64,000 nt of DNA from assembly GCA_036897625.1 (NCBI GenBank), contig JAYMTA010000008.1, forward strand, positions 62,001 through 126,000. Reading direction: 5' to 3'. The notes below the pieces were generated by a model, which did no database searches, had not been told where the DNA came from, and saw only the letters and a list, made by a program, of their open reading frames with translations. This stretch comes from Pelargonium cotyledonis. Its lineage: Eukaryota; Streptophyta; Magnoliopsida; Geraniales; Geraniaceae. Position 1 is the stretch's first letter, and the number at the start of each line of letters is the position of its first letter. Below, one piece after another: positions 51,768 through 61,952 of this stretch. The translations under genes were made by a program, and so were the position numbers.

Positions 51768-52153
51768 TGTTCCTTAGAAGATTATATATCCTTCTTACCG
51801 AGTCAATCTTTATTTAGGAGGTTAAGGTATTAGAGTATATACCGGATAAAACATACTTACACATTAAAACCAGAAATAACAGACTTCCTTCAACTTTTGA
51901 AAGAATAAAAAAATGTTTAAGCCCTACTTGTGTTGAATTCCTATAAACTCAAGAGTTATTTAGAAAACCCGTAAAAACTATAAAATAGAAAGTGTTCCTC
52001 GCTTAGCACTTATAGATAGAGACCCTGAAACTGAAGGATTTCCTACACTGTAAATATTTTACTAAAAAGCAAAAGCATGACATAAAGCAACTTATAAACC
52101 TTTTTTGTGAGCTTACTAAAGAATAATAACCGGGATCCACTCCCAGAAAAGTT

Positions 52154-52235
52154 ACCTTACAGATTAGAAAAAGGGGCTCTCTCTATTAATAACAAAGATA
52201 AGGAATTTAAGTCTAGGAAATACCCTTTAAAGAAG
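52154..52235 (+). repeat. Dispersed repeat G, copy 1
   Basis: ACCTTACAGATTAGAAA opens the block and recurs at 52,807 with one change. The later part (GGCTCTCTCTATTAATAACA) aligns with 56,25x-56,28x. Confidence 0.5.
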
Positions 52236-52806
52236 TTACTATGCTTTCCTGTACCTATATATCTGTAGAGTAATCTAAAAACTTTATAGGAAATCCTCTT
52301 TTATTACCAGGATCCACAAGAAGAAAGAAAATCCCCTTCCTTTAGAAAAACAAAGTGCCTGCCTGTTCAAAAAAACTTCCATTAGTTATTAAAAAAGATA
52401 CTTGAAACCACTAATAAATCCTATCAAGTTGATCTATCCTGGGGATTGACTTTCTACCAAATAGAAAGGGTGACCTTCTCAAAAAAAAAATTTAGGTAAC
52501 TTTCATCAATAAGAGACTAATTCTGTTAAAATAATGCAACTTTCCATTGACACATTTGCTGGCATGACAGCCCGCTTTCCAGAGCATATTTCTTCCTATA
52601 AGACTTTAAATGGGGCCCCGCAGAATACAGTATTAATCCCAAACTTATTAATAGATACTCTGTTAAGTTACTCTTCTCGAAGGGACTCCTCATTTAATGG
52701 GCTTAGAAATCCCTTATATTACCATCTATTTTTTGCGAGAAATACTAGAAGATGAATAAAATCCCTTTTATTAAGGACATGTGATAGTATTTCCGGAATA
52801 CCTTTA

Positions 52807-52930
52807 ACCTTACAGACTAGAAATAGAGAAGCAGCTACTTAATGAACTACCCTTTGTTAAAGCTTGAGTGGAAACCACTAACCAAGCGAGAAAGGTTTAG
52901 GGAATATTCCTCATGTCCTATGCCTTTATC
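52807..52930 (+). repeat. Dispersed repeat G, copy 2
   Basis: ACCTTACAGACTAGAAA is followed 94 bases later by GGAATATTCCTCATG. The copy at 56,232 has the same two anchors 78 bases apart. Confidence 0.6.
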
Positions 52931-55793
52931 GATAAGGAGTCTCATATCCTGAAAGTGCGTGAATTGCTTTAACTCTGTAAACTTTATGAATTTCCTAACC
53001 TGTCAAATGAGGGACTGCACCAATTAAGATGAAATCCTTTGCTATTTTTTCTAATGGGACTGGAATAACCTGGAACTAACTAAACTAAAGTAACAACTTT
53101 CTTTGCAAATTGACACACATCGTTGACCTCTGGATCTTACGGAATTGGAAGCTCTTTGTGGCTAACAGGATGTAATTGAAGTAAGGCAAAGCTAAATGTA
53201 TTCTTGGTATTACAAGGAAGAATATCCGGCTGTTTAGGAGTTAATCCTAAGTCTTAATGGAAGATTCTATTTCTTGTTAGAGTGGATTCCCAGGAATTGA
53301 TAACAGATAGTTTAGGTAGTTTGAAGTACTGTTCTAGTATCCCAAGTGCGTAAGTCCTCATAAAAGATATAAATAAAGAAGCTAGAATTCTTAGTAGTCG
53401 TAGTTCTCTATATCCATCCTGATATATCCCTTTAATAGCTCTTAAAACAGTAGTAATTGAAAGGGGCCCTCGGTTCTAATCCTATTTTCAGTGTCTAGAA
53501 TCCTTTACATATTAATAGTAATAAAGCTTTTCGACTCAATAGAGCTAACCCACCCTAATGACAAGAGAGCTTTCTTCTATATTGCATATCAGTGACTTGT
53601 ATTTTTCTATCTGAGTTCCAGGATTCCTAGACTTTCTAGTTCTTTTCTTTTCTTAATAAGGACTTCACACTTAGCCGCCAACCAAGAACACAAAGCAACA
53701 ATTCCTATACTTATGACTGGAACTACAAAGAGCTCCGAGAGTGTTACCAAGATTTTAAGGAAATACTAGGAATCTCAATTCCCAAAACCCAGAATACAAA
53801 ACTCAGGAAGACATTACTCCTTTAAAACTACAAATACAGGAACTAAGGAATTCTTTTAGCTTCAATTCTTTAATGTCAGCCTGCATTTAGAACTTTCAAG
53901 CCTCTACTTACTAGTTTAGTAGTTTAGCTACACCAGATTCAGAATACAGATACGGAAGATTACTCTCTAGTTGGTTGGATCCTAAACCTGACATTGACCT
54001 AAAGAAAGCAACTCCCTAAAGACTTCCAAGAAATAGTAAAGAAAAAAGAAATACAAATGAAAAAAAGGGCTTAAGTTACTAGCTAGAATAGCATCAAGAG
54101 TTTAGGTACGGAATACGCTCGGGGCCTTTAGACTCAATCTTGCTTTTTTAGAAGAATCCCTCCTTTAGAAAACCTGAATAGTCAATTCCTATCTTATAAA
54201 GCTACACTTACAAAGAACAGCTTTCCAATGAAGCCAAGAAAAAACTCAGTTCTGGAATGAATACATTAACACCATGTTAAACTACTAAACAGGAACACAT
54301 TAAGTCTATTTATTTATTCTGGACTCGTTAACAGTCCCTAGAAACCAAAACCCAGAATACAAAATACAGAACAACTGTCAAGAGAGTTTCTGTTATTCCC
54401 TTATACCTGCAATCCCAAAAGGAATCTGGTTTATACCATATCAATATCAGCTTAACACCAAACACTGAATACCCTGGAATTAGAAGTAATTATACCATTA
54501 GCATTAAAGTGAGAGTCCTATATTCTTATCTTATGTATCTATCCTAAACTATAAGGAATCCACTCTAAAGCTACACTTGCTATTGGCCAACTTGACCCTC
54601 TCCGGCTCTCCATCATTTAAGGAAACTAAAGAACTAATAAGGAATTCAGCTTCAATTTCTTTACTGCAATGAATGTGTTTCATGTCCTGAAAGAGTTAGC
54701 TGGCTGGCTGCCAATCAAAGATGATTTGTAGTTGGTTCCAGAGTATATTATATTAAAGAGGACTCCTAATGTGTGATTTCACAGGTTAGAATCAAAGTTT
54801 GCCATTATAGAAAAGCGATACCATCATATTTAAGAGCTACCGCACCTAGCTTTACAAGAGAATCTATAAAATCAAACTGTCCCTTCTGTTAAAGGAAAAT
54901 TGAACTATACTCAACACTTGCATTGGACACAGGGACATTAGCAATGAAAGAGCATAACCCTACCCTAGCCCAAATCCTAGATACCATTTCTCTTGAGTAG
55001 CTTCCAAAGTTAGTGAAGGTATACTACAATAATTATAATAGCTACAATTCTTCGAAGTCTTTGAAGCAATTCCTTTACCGTCAATCAATACAGCCTAGCC
55101 AGGTTTCCATCTAATCTAGCAAAAGAACTCATACCAAGGGAATATTCTGTCAAGGAAGACATTAATTTACTTATTCTAAAATCCCTAAACTGTAACAAGA
55201 GCTCCGAGAGAGAGTTTTTGCCTACAATAAGGGAATTCTCAACTCAAATATAGAAAAGATGTTCCTTGTCCTTGAAAAACCCAGAATACAAAATAACACC
55301 TTTCTTTGCCGGAAGGACATTACCTTTATCGGAATGTTCCTTTATTAAATGAAATTCACTAAAAACAGGAATACATTTCTAAGACTCCTTTACCGGTTTA
55401 ATCTTAATATTGAATATTGAAGAACTAATACAAGATAAACTAGCTTTGCTGCCAAACAAAGGGAAAGAAATCCTCTGTCTGTGTTCTATTCCTTATGCTC
55501 AATATCAGAATCATTAGAATCTGTTATTAGCCTCATTGTGAGCTGCACTTCCTTCCAGTGTTTATATTAGTTACCTTTCCTTAGAGATACTGGAAAGCAC
55601 TAACAAGAAGTAACTCTAAGGTATCTTCTACCAGTTCTATGGTTAATTTGGAGCTAGACCTTTGCGTGAGAGCTATACCTGTTTAAGGGAGATCGCCGGT
55701 ACTTATCAGAGCAGCTACTGTATTCCCTTGTCTTAGTAGCTAGGAAATTGTATTCTATAGTTATTCTAGTTAGAGTCTTTATAGTACTTGTTA

Positions 55794-55835
55794 TAAGGAT
55801 AATTCCTCCTGCTCTTTGTGTTTTAAAATGTATCC
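55794..55835 (+). repeat. Hairpin repeat, decayed copy 3
   Basis: AAGGATAATTCCTCCTGCTC matches the left half of the copy at 40,853, but the loop word and right arm are gone, so no hairpin forms. Confidence 0.4.
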
Positions 55836-56231
55836 AATTCGAACCTCTTTTCTTTAGTCAATCCCCTATTACCGACCCGGAACTTTGTGAAGGAGGTTAA
55901 GGAGGCATAATAGTACTGTAGATAGTCAATCTTACACTCTAACCAGCACCAAGAAAAAAACTGTCACTTCAACTTCAGTTAAATTAGGAATTCCTTCCAT
56001 TCTATATTCTTTCATTTCTACTCAATCTTAAAAGCAGAATCTTAAAAACAGAAAGAATTCCCCCACTCATAAAAACTGCAGCTTTGCCTAAAATATCTCT
56101 GTTGCACTTGACTTTTCTTTAAAAACCTATTTGCTTTGCTAGCAGCTTTTCTTTTAGAAAGAATTAGAAACCTTTAACTTGAACTCTCTTGAACTCTTAT
56201 ATACCATCTAGAGAATAATGGGGAGAGCCGC

Positions 56232-56335
56232 CCTACACTGACTAGAAAAACAACATAGCTCTATCTTCATATACATTAACAAAGTAGTAAAGAACTCTTT
56301 AATTTAAGAGAATATTCCTCATGCCTTTATGTGCT
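56232..56335 (+). repeat. Dispersed repeat G, copy 3
   Basis: CCTACACTGACTAGAAA (56232) and GAATATTCCTCATG (56310) are collinear with the copy at 52,807-52,930. Confidence 0.6.
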
Positions 56336-56850
56336 TATGAGTATGCCCTACTTACACATTATGACCTAAAAAATGCTCTAAAAAAATACAAATATTACTT
56401 TAGCTTCAACTTATTCTATAAAATCCTTAACACTGTCTTATCTTAGAACCGGAAAACTCTCACTTTGACTTCATTACTGAACTGAATAACCCTAAAGACT
56501 TAAAGTTCTCACATTTGACAAAAGAACTCCTTAAACAGACCTCGCAAACAAAGCCATAACCTTTTCTTCTAAATAACTAGAATGTTTAAATCTTAAATTA
56601 GAGCTATACCTGGAATAACTTGGGTTTCTTTATGAGCTATAATTAGCAAGCAGTAGCAAGCTATAGCGAGTAAGATACTTACCGGAATCTAGCCCTTATA
56701 TTCCATGCCATGTCCCTACTTCCTTGTGGACTTATTGTATTACTTATCCCTTTTTATTATAAAAGAGATAAATTAAGAAAGGGTTCTAGTTATAGTTTTT
56801 TTTAATAAAATAGTTATAATAGATCTTTATAAGATTGTCTTGCAGTTTTT

Positions 56851-56897
56851 AAGGGACATTCCTCTTGTTTTTTCTGTAGCTTATCATATAAAGAGGA
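56851..56897 (+). repeat. Hairpin repeat, copy 4
   Basis: TCCTCTT (56860-56866) pairs with AAGAGGA (56891-56897), with a 24-base loop that contains CTTATCAT. The outermost pair is T-A here and C-G in the copy at 51.7 kb, so both partners changed together. Confidence 0.65.
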
Positions 56898-57000
56898 TTT
56901 CAAAATAGAGTACATCCCTATTATCCGAAGAAGGTTTAGGCCATATAATATTAGTATAGATAGAACACCTTACACATTATAACCACGAACTTCAGAATAT

Positions 57001-57919
57001 TCATAACTATTATACCTAGAACTGCTTTCACAACTCTTTTGCATTATAAGGAATTTACAGATGGTTGAGTTGTAGTAAATTTGCTATAGGGAGTAACGAT
57101 GAATAGATGTATTTTCGAGAGGACTCAATTTTATGACTGGTTGGGTAAAGCCAAATGTTCCGTCAAGATGCGCCCGAAAAGGAGCTCCTGAAAAAAAAGG
57201 ATACAATTCTAATAAGTAGTAAAAAAACTAGGAGTAACTCATTAAACGGACATATAGAATTTTATAGATAAGTGGTTGTACCTCATCGGATAAAGCATTC
57301 TACTAAGGAATAGACTCTCCATTAGAAATAAATAAGGTCAAGAACTTACGAATAATAATACTTAGACTATTTTATACCCTCTAAGTTACCTTAATATGTA
57401 CTAAATTAACCTGGGATTTGCTCCGTTATTCAGAAAATCGCCGGAGTTTTTTCATATTAATCCGATTTGCTATCTTTTCTTTTGGGGACCAAAATTCCTA
57501 TCTATTACGTAGGTTAGGCCTGTATTCAATTAGACACCTACATTTTTAAAGTGAGGCGCGTAAGTGCAGTGAAATTCATTTATGTTTTTAACTGTGAAAT
57601 AGATTTCTTATAATTAAGCTTAGTAGTCAATTTCTGGATATTATATTTAAGCCAGCTTTCTAAGGCTTTTGCGACTTGAACCTTTGCATGCCCGAAAGGG
57701 GAGCCCTTGATTTAACCATCGAAGAGGGTGTTAGGTTGTTTTAAAAGGGGTCTATAGCTATTTATAAATAAGCCTGGATTCTATAAATGATTTAGTCTTT
57801 CTATATAAGTGATTCCAAATCAAGCCTACCTTGGGATAATAGTTATGAAAAAAATAGAATTCTAAAACAAGATCTATGTATGATACTGGAATCCTCGCTC
57901 CTTTATAACGTAGGGGTTG
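57001..57919. other. Non-coding stretch
   Basis: No gene is seen. A D-arm-like word GGATAAAGCATTCTACT at 57,288-57,304 resembles repeat C but has no T-arm after it. Confidence 0.6.
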
Positions 57920-57997
57920 TCTCCTCTAGCTTAGTACCGGTTAGAACAAGGGACTGAAAGGCTTGGTACATGGATTCGAAATCCTGTTACTTTTTAC
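57920..57997 (+). pseudogene. trnF-like relic
   Basis: TAGCTTAGTACCGGTTAGAA, then CAAGGGACTGAAAGGCTTGG, closely follows the D-arm and anticodon arm of plant trnF(GAA) as I remember it. The loop CTGAAAG keeps the GAA anticodon with U before it. GGATTCGAAATCC (57973-57985) marks the T-arm. The anticodon stem pairs at three of five, the T stem is distorted and no acceptor stem pairs. It is probably a pseudogene of trnF. Confidence 0.4.
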
Positions 57998-60900
57998 TCA
58001 GTGTATTAGGACAACAAGCACTAGTAAATATACACATACCCGATTTCTTCTTAAAACGACACGTTAAAACCGAGAATACAATCTAAAGGGTACGGGCTAT
58101 AACTAAACCTTTTATAAATAAATAGGAATACTACATAAAATCCTCTACAAGCTTTCCCCCTTCAGGTAATTAAAGTAAATTATTTTGTATTCTGGAACAG
58201 TACTCGCTACTAGATTTATACTATTTGAGGCGTCTTTACAAATAAAAAGTATAAAGAAGGGGGCTATGATCTATGCCTCTGGAAACTAAAACGTTTCTTG
58301 AGATTGCTTAAGGGCTTATAATCACTTACTTCTTAAACTCTGTTGTATAGAAAACCTTTTTTTTTTATTCTATAAAGTTACTCAAGTGCCTTTTTAGTAT
58401 AAACCTGCATTTTGAGCCATACACCAACGCAGTCTCTGGCCTGGAAGCTCATAAGAACCCCTTTTTAGGCCTAAAACTCCTAGATAACTGGTTTTGGAAT
58501 TTAATACCTCATAGAAGAGCCAAGACTAGAACCTTGAGTGGATTAGTAAATACTGAGTTAAAGGAATTAAAATAAACAAGGGTTCTCGATTAAGAAGCTC
58601 TCTGGTATTGATTCTAAATTAAGATTAGAATAGTAGCCCCAGAGTATATTGAGATTTCTTGTAGTTATAGAATGTTTAAGGTACTCATAGTCATTTTTTT
58701 TTACTCCAAATCCTTTAATTATCTATAATCCTATTTATAAAGATATTACTGAGACATCAACTACAAAAAATTCTTTCTTACCGCATTATATATTTGAAAA
58801 ACTAGCCACCTATAAATTACGGGGCTTTTCCTGCACTGTACTCCTGCCCAACCCCACTAACTATAGATATGAGCTTACTTATTAACGGCTAACTTAGCTT
58901 AAATACAAATCTTTTCCAATTACTCGTTTTTGTTCTGAGTTAGAAAGAAGATAGAAGAATACGCATTATCAATTTGGAACTCCCATGCTTATACTATAAG
59001 AGTGTGCTTTATCGCTTGTATAAGTCCGGCACCTAGGTGTGTTCTTTTAGAGGTAAAGTCCATTGTTTCTATATTACAATTTAGAATTAATAACGAGGGA
59101 TACTCAATTTCATAAAAAGGTTTGAGTTTTTAGTCAAGCAATAAAAGTAAGAAACTATTATACAAAACTTTGTTTTCCAAAAATAGGAGCGTTACTAGTG
59201 AAGAGAAATTCTCAGGGGTAAGCAGTTGTAGCTCCAATTTAAGTTGCGGGTTACTTGCGTGATCCGGAACACTGACTTTTACTAAAACTTATGAAACTTG
59301 AGGCTCAGAATTCTATGTTTTCGTAGACCATAAAGCAGATAAACTTCTCTCTTGAAAGCTCCTTTAAAAGCGAGTACTTTAGCTAGCCAAACTTAAATTA
59401 TGTACTTACTATACCTATTTTTTTAGTAAATAAGTTCCCTAAGATTGACTTTAACTCCTCTTAGCTAGACCAGCTTTCTTACCGCGCAAAACAGACCCCA
59501 AAAAGTTCTTTTTTGTATTTCAATGACTAATTAGAAGCCCGGTACAATCGAGATTAAAACATTGGTATTCCTTATAAAAAGTAACTCATGACTTACCTTT
59601 CGCTCAAATTTAGACTCCCCCCTGGCTCGTTATTATACCTCATTAGCAGTACCTACTGTACCAAGAATTATGAGTAAACTATCTGTAAAGTTTTTGACTA
59701 ACCTCTTTATCTTGACCGGAATACTAACAGAGATCTTTTATTTTATGCTCTACTAGGTAACAAGAAAATTATGAAGTACTATATATAACATTACGCTTTC
59801 TGAATATTAAAGTGGATTCTATACATCTCGAGGGCTAGCTCTTGATGAATTAAATGAGATAGACAAAGCCCTTAAATCCTTCTTAAACTAGAAGTATATA
59901 CCTGTTTGCGGGACTCTTTTTGTAATAGGTATCCATTAGGATTGGAGTAAGCCTTTACTTTAAAAAAGAAACTGGAAAATATTTAATAAGAGATTACTGC
60001 TTAACTAGACTTGATTATTTAATTAGAATTTAATTAACTGCTTTTTTTAGGTCCTATAAGAGTTGTGTAACCAACAAAGGGGTTGTAGATTCGAATATTT
60101 TTTAGGCAAACAGGGTTTAAGGAAAAGAGGTAAAGGACGGATTAGACATGGTTTGATCAAATAATTTATTCTAAACAGAGGACTCCCGCTTTATAATTAG
60201 AAGGCAGCAGAACTTTTTCACCTCAATAATTACTAATTGGATGTTATATCCTTCTTAGTATTAGAATTCTTTAGGAATACCCGGCTTTGACTCCTTAGTG
60301 AACTCGGTGCTAGCTCCTAGTTTTCATTAAAAAATGTATTTGAATTTAGCTCTTTACTAGGATCTTTAAAAGGTATCTGAACCCCCGTGTGTAAGATTTA
60401 ACGGGTTTATGTTATAAAAGTTACTGACTTGAAAAGAAGGTTAACGCATAAGAGTTACAATGCTCTATTTAAACGATTTTTCTTATTCCAGAAATATCTA
60501 GAGTATTCAATGTGATCAAAGTTCTCTATTATTGTAATAGTTAAGTACAAGCTCTAGTTCCCTGCTTTTTCATAGTCATTACATAATGAAGTCGCACACA
60601 AGCGAACGAGTAAATACACATATAAAGGACCTCCGCTCAGTTATTTGATCCTTTTTTTTAGTCCTGCAATTTGACTTTAACATAGTCTAAATCAGCATAC
60701 TATATGGAGGGGTATAAGTTCTTTGAATCACTCATTTATTACAGACCGGCTCTTAAAAACCCATGGTCAATGTTAGTTTAACCTATCCTATCCAAAAAGC
60801 ATATAATTTAATACATAACCCCCTTTTTAGGAGGCTTCATATCAGTAACGGGCCCTTGTAATCAGTTATACGGGATTCCCTTATTATACATCGGATCCAG

Positions 60901-61079
60901 ATAATTGAAATTACAAGAATTTTCAAGAAGGAGTTTAGTTTTATATTCCAGTTACATATTTTTTAGAGGTGTCCCTGCAGCTACTTTATTTATTATCTTG
61001 ATCCCAGATTAAACATATAGGATAGGTTTTATCCATCTTTATACTTGTACCTTATATTTATAAATGAAATAGGAAAAGG
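57998..61079. other. Non-coding stretch
   Basis: No gene, RNA or clear repeat is seen in these 3 kb. Confidence 0.6.
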
Positions 61080-61119
61080 TTGGTTTTCAAAAATGTAAGC
61101 AAAGCATCAAAAGCAAAAA

Positions 61120-61200
61120 GCGAAACCAAGAAAATAGGATCTTCTGTATCTAGGATAAAAAGACCTTTGAAATGTAGTATCTTATATAGAATAAAAAGTA
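61120..61200 (+). repeat. Dispersed repeat shared with 38.2 kb, copy 2
   Basis: CTTTGAAATGTAGTATCTTA matches the block at 38,255 with one change. The match extends to both sides with indels. It lies inside a 102-codon frame (61080-61388) that is not open in the other copy, which argues against that frame being a gene. Confidence 0.5.
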
Positions 61201-61389
61201 TACACAAAAATGTAATTGAAAGATCCATAGATAGTATCTATAGTTCTGTTTTTAGTCAAAGCATTCGATATTCCTTAGATATAGTGGATATAGAACAAGT
61301 AGTTAGTCGGGTATGTCCTGCTCAGAGTGGGAGTGCTCTAATAGATAACTTTCTGGTTATAAAATACAAAAAGTGCGAGCGAGAATAAA

Positions 61390-61460
61390 GGGAGTGGCTT
61401 TAGGAAGTCAGGGTATAGGTACTTCTAGTCAAAACTATCGGTTCAAATCCGATCGCTTCC
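61390..61460 (+). tRNA. Candidate tRNA with intact ends and aberrant middle
   Basis: The ends GGGAGTG (61390-61396) and CGCTTCC (61454-61460) pair at all seven positions, two of them wobbles. The T-arm is perfect: ATCGG (61437-61441), loop TTCAAAT, CCGAT (61449-61453), joined directly to the acceptor strand as in a real tRNA. The total is 71 bases. Between the two, no normal D stem or anticodon stem with a seven-base loop can be drawn, so I cannot assign an anticodon. It does not look like any plant mitochondrial tRNA I know. It could be a strongly reduced or edited tRNA, a tRNA-like RNA-processing signal, or a pseudogene with a scrambled middle. Confidence 0.4.
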
Positions 61461-61884
61461 TATTCATCTTTCTTTGTAAGATGAATTCAGTACTTATTTT
61501 TCTTTCGATATTGACAATTATAAAGTCTAAGTATACTTTAGGGCAAATAAAGGAGGGGGGTGTCTTCTATGACAGTAAAATCCAATCTGTTGGTTTGTAG
61601 TTACCTTTTTTTTTTAGATCTTGATTCTTGTGAAAAGTAGATAATTTATCGAAAGGTTAAAAAAGAGGGACTTATCTGGGTTAGAAGCTCAATTTACTTC
61701 TTAGAAGGCTCATTCAACAAGGTTTCGTGGGGGCTCCTGCATTGCTGCTAGGTTTTTAAAACGCAGGTATAACGGGTAAAGCGTAATCTAGAAAGTAAGG
61801 GTTCTCGTGTTCTTTGGATTTAGCACTAGTTATTCGCAAAAACCCTTTGAGAAGCTCGAGTTAAGAGGTTGGTTTAGAATTAAG

Positions 61885-61952
61885 TGTTTTCCATAAGACC
61901 GCCTCATATAGGAACGAAAACCGATGCCCTACCGCTTTCGCTATACTGCACT
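61885..61952 (-). pseudogene. 5' half of a trnQ-like gene
   Basis: On the minus strand, reading from 61,950, TGCAGTATAGCGAAAGCGG and then TAGGGCATCGGTTTT follow the first half of plant mitochondrial trnQ, as I recall it, with few changes and one extra base. The match stops at the anticodon loop: the following bases form no anticodon stem and no T-loop word follows. It is a truncated or decayed copy. Confidence 0.35.

Larger units (their letters stand above)
40400..57000. repeat. Domain of diverged, interleaved repeats
   Basis: Over about 16.6 kb the same short blocks return in diverged form, often in the same order. Word classes repeated here are ACTCCTTTAGCTAC-like (for example 42,755, 44,892, 46,286, 47,182, 48,334, 49,112, 55,382), GCTACAATTC-like (43,931, 46,993, 48,971, 55,05x) and CCAGAATACAAA-like (53,78x, 54,35x, 55,27x). 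At least six families with two to four members each can be aligned by eye and are listed separately. The domain has no recognisable gene. The limits are approximate, set where the shared vocabulary fades. What the ancestral unit was is unknown. Confidence 0.55.

Noticed and set aside
61080-61388. 102-codon frame, Lys/Ser-rich product
   Set aside because: No known family; about one or two frames of this length are expected by chance, and the part repeated at 38.2 kb is not open in the other copy.
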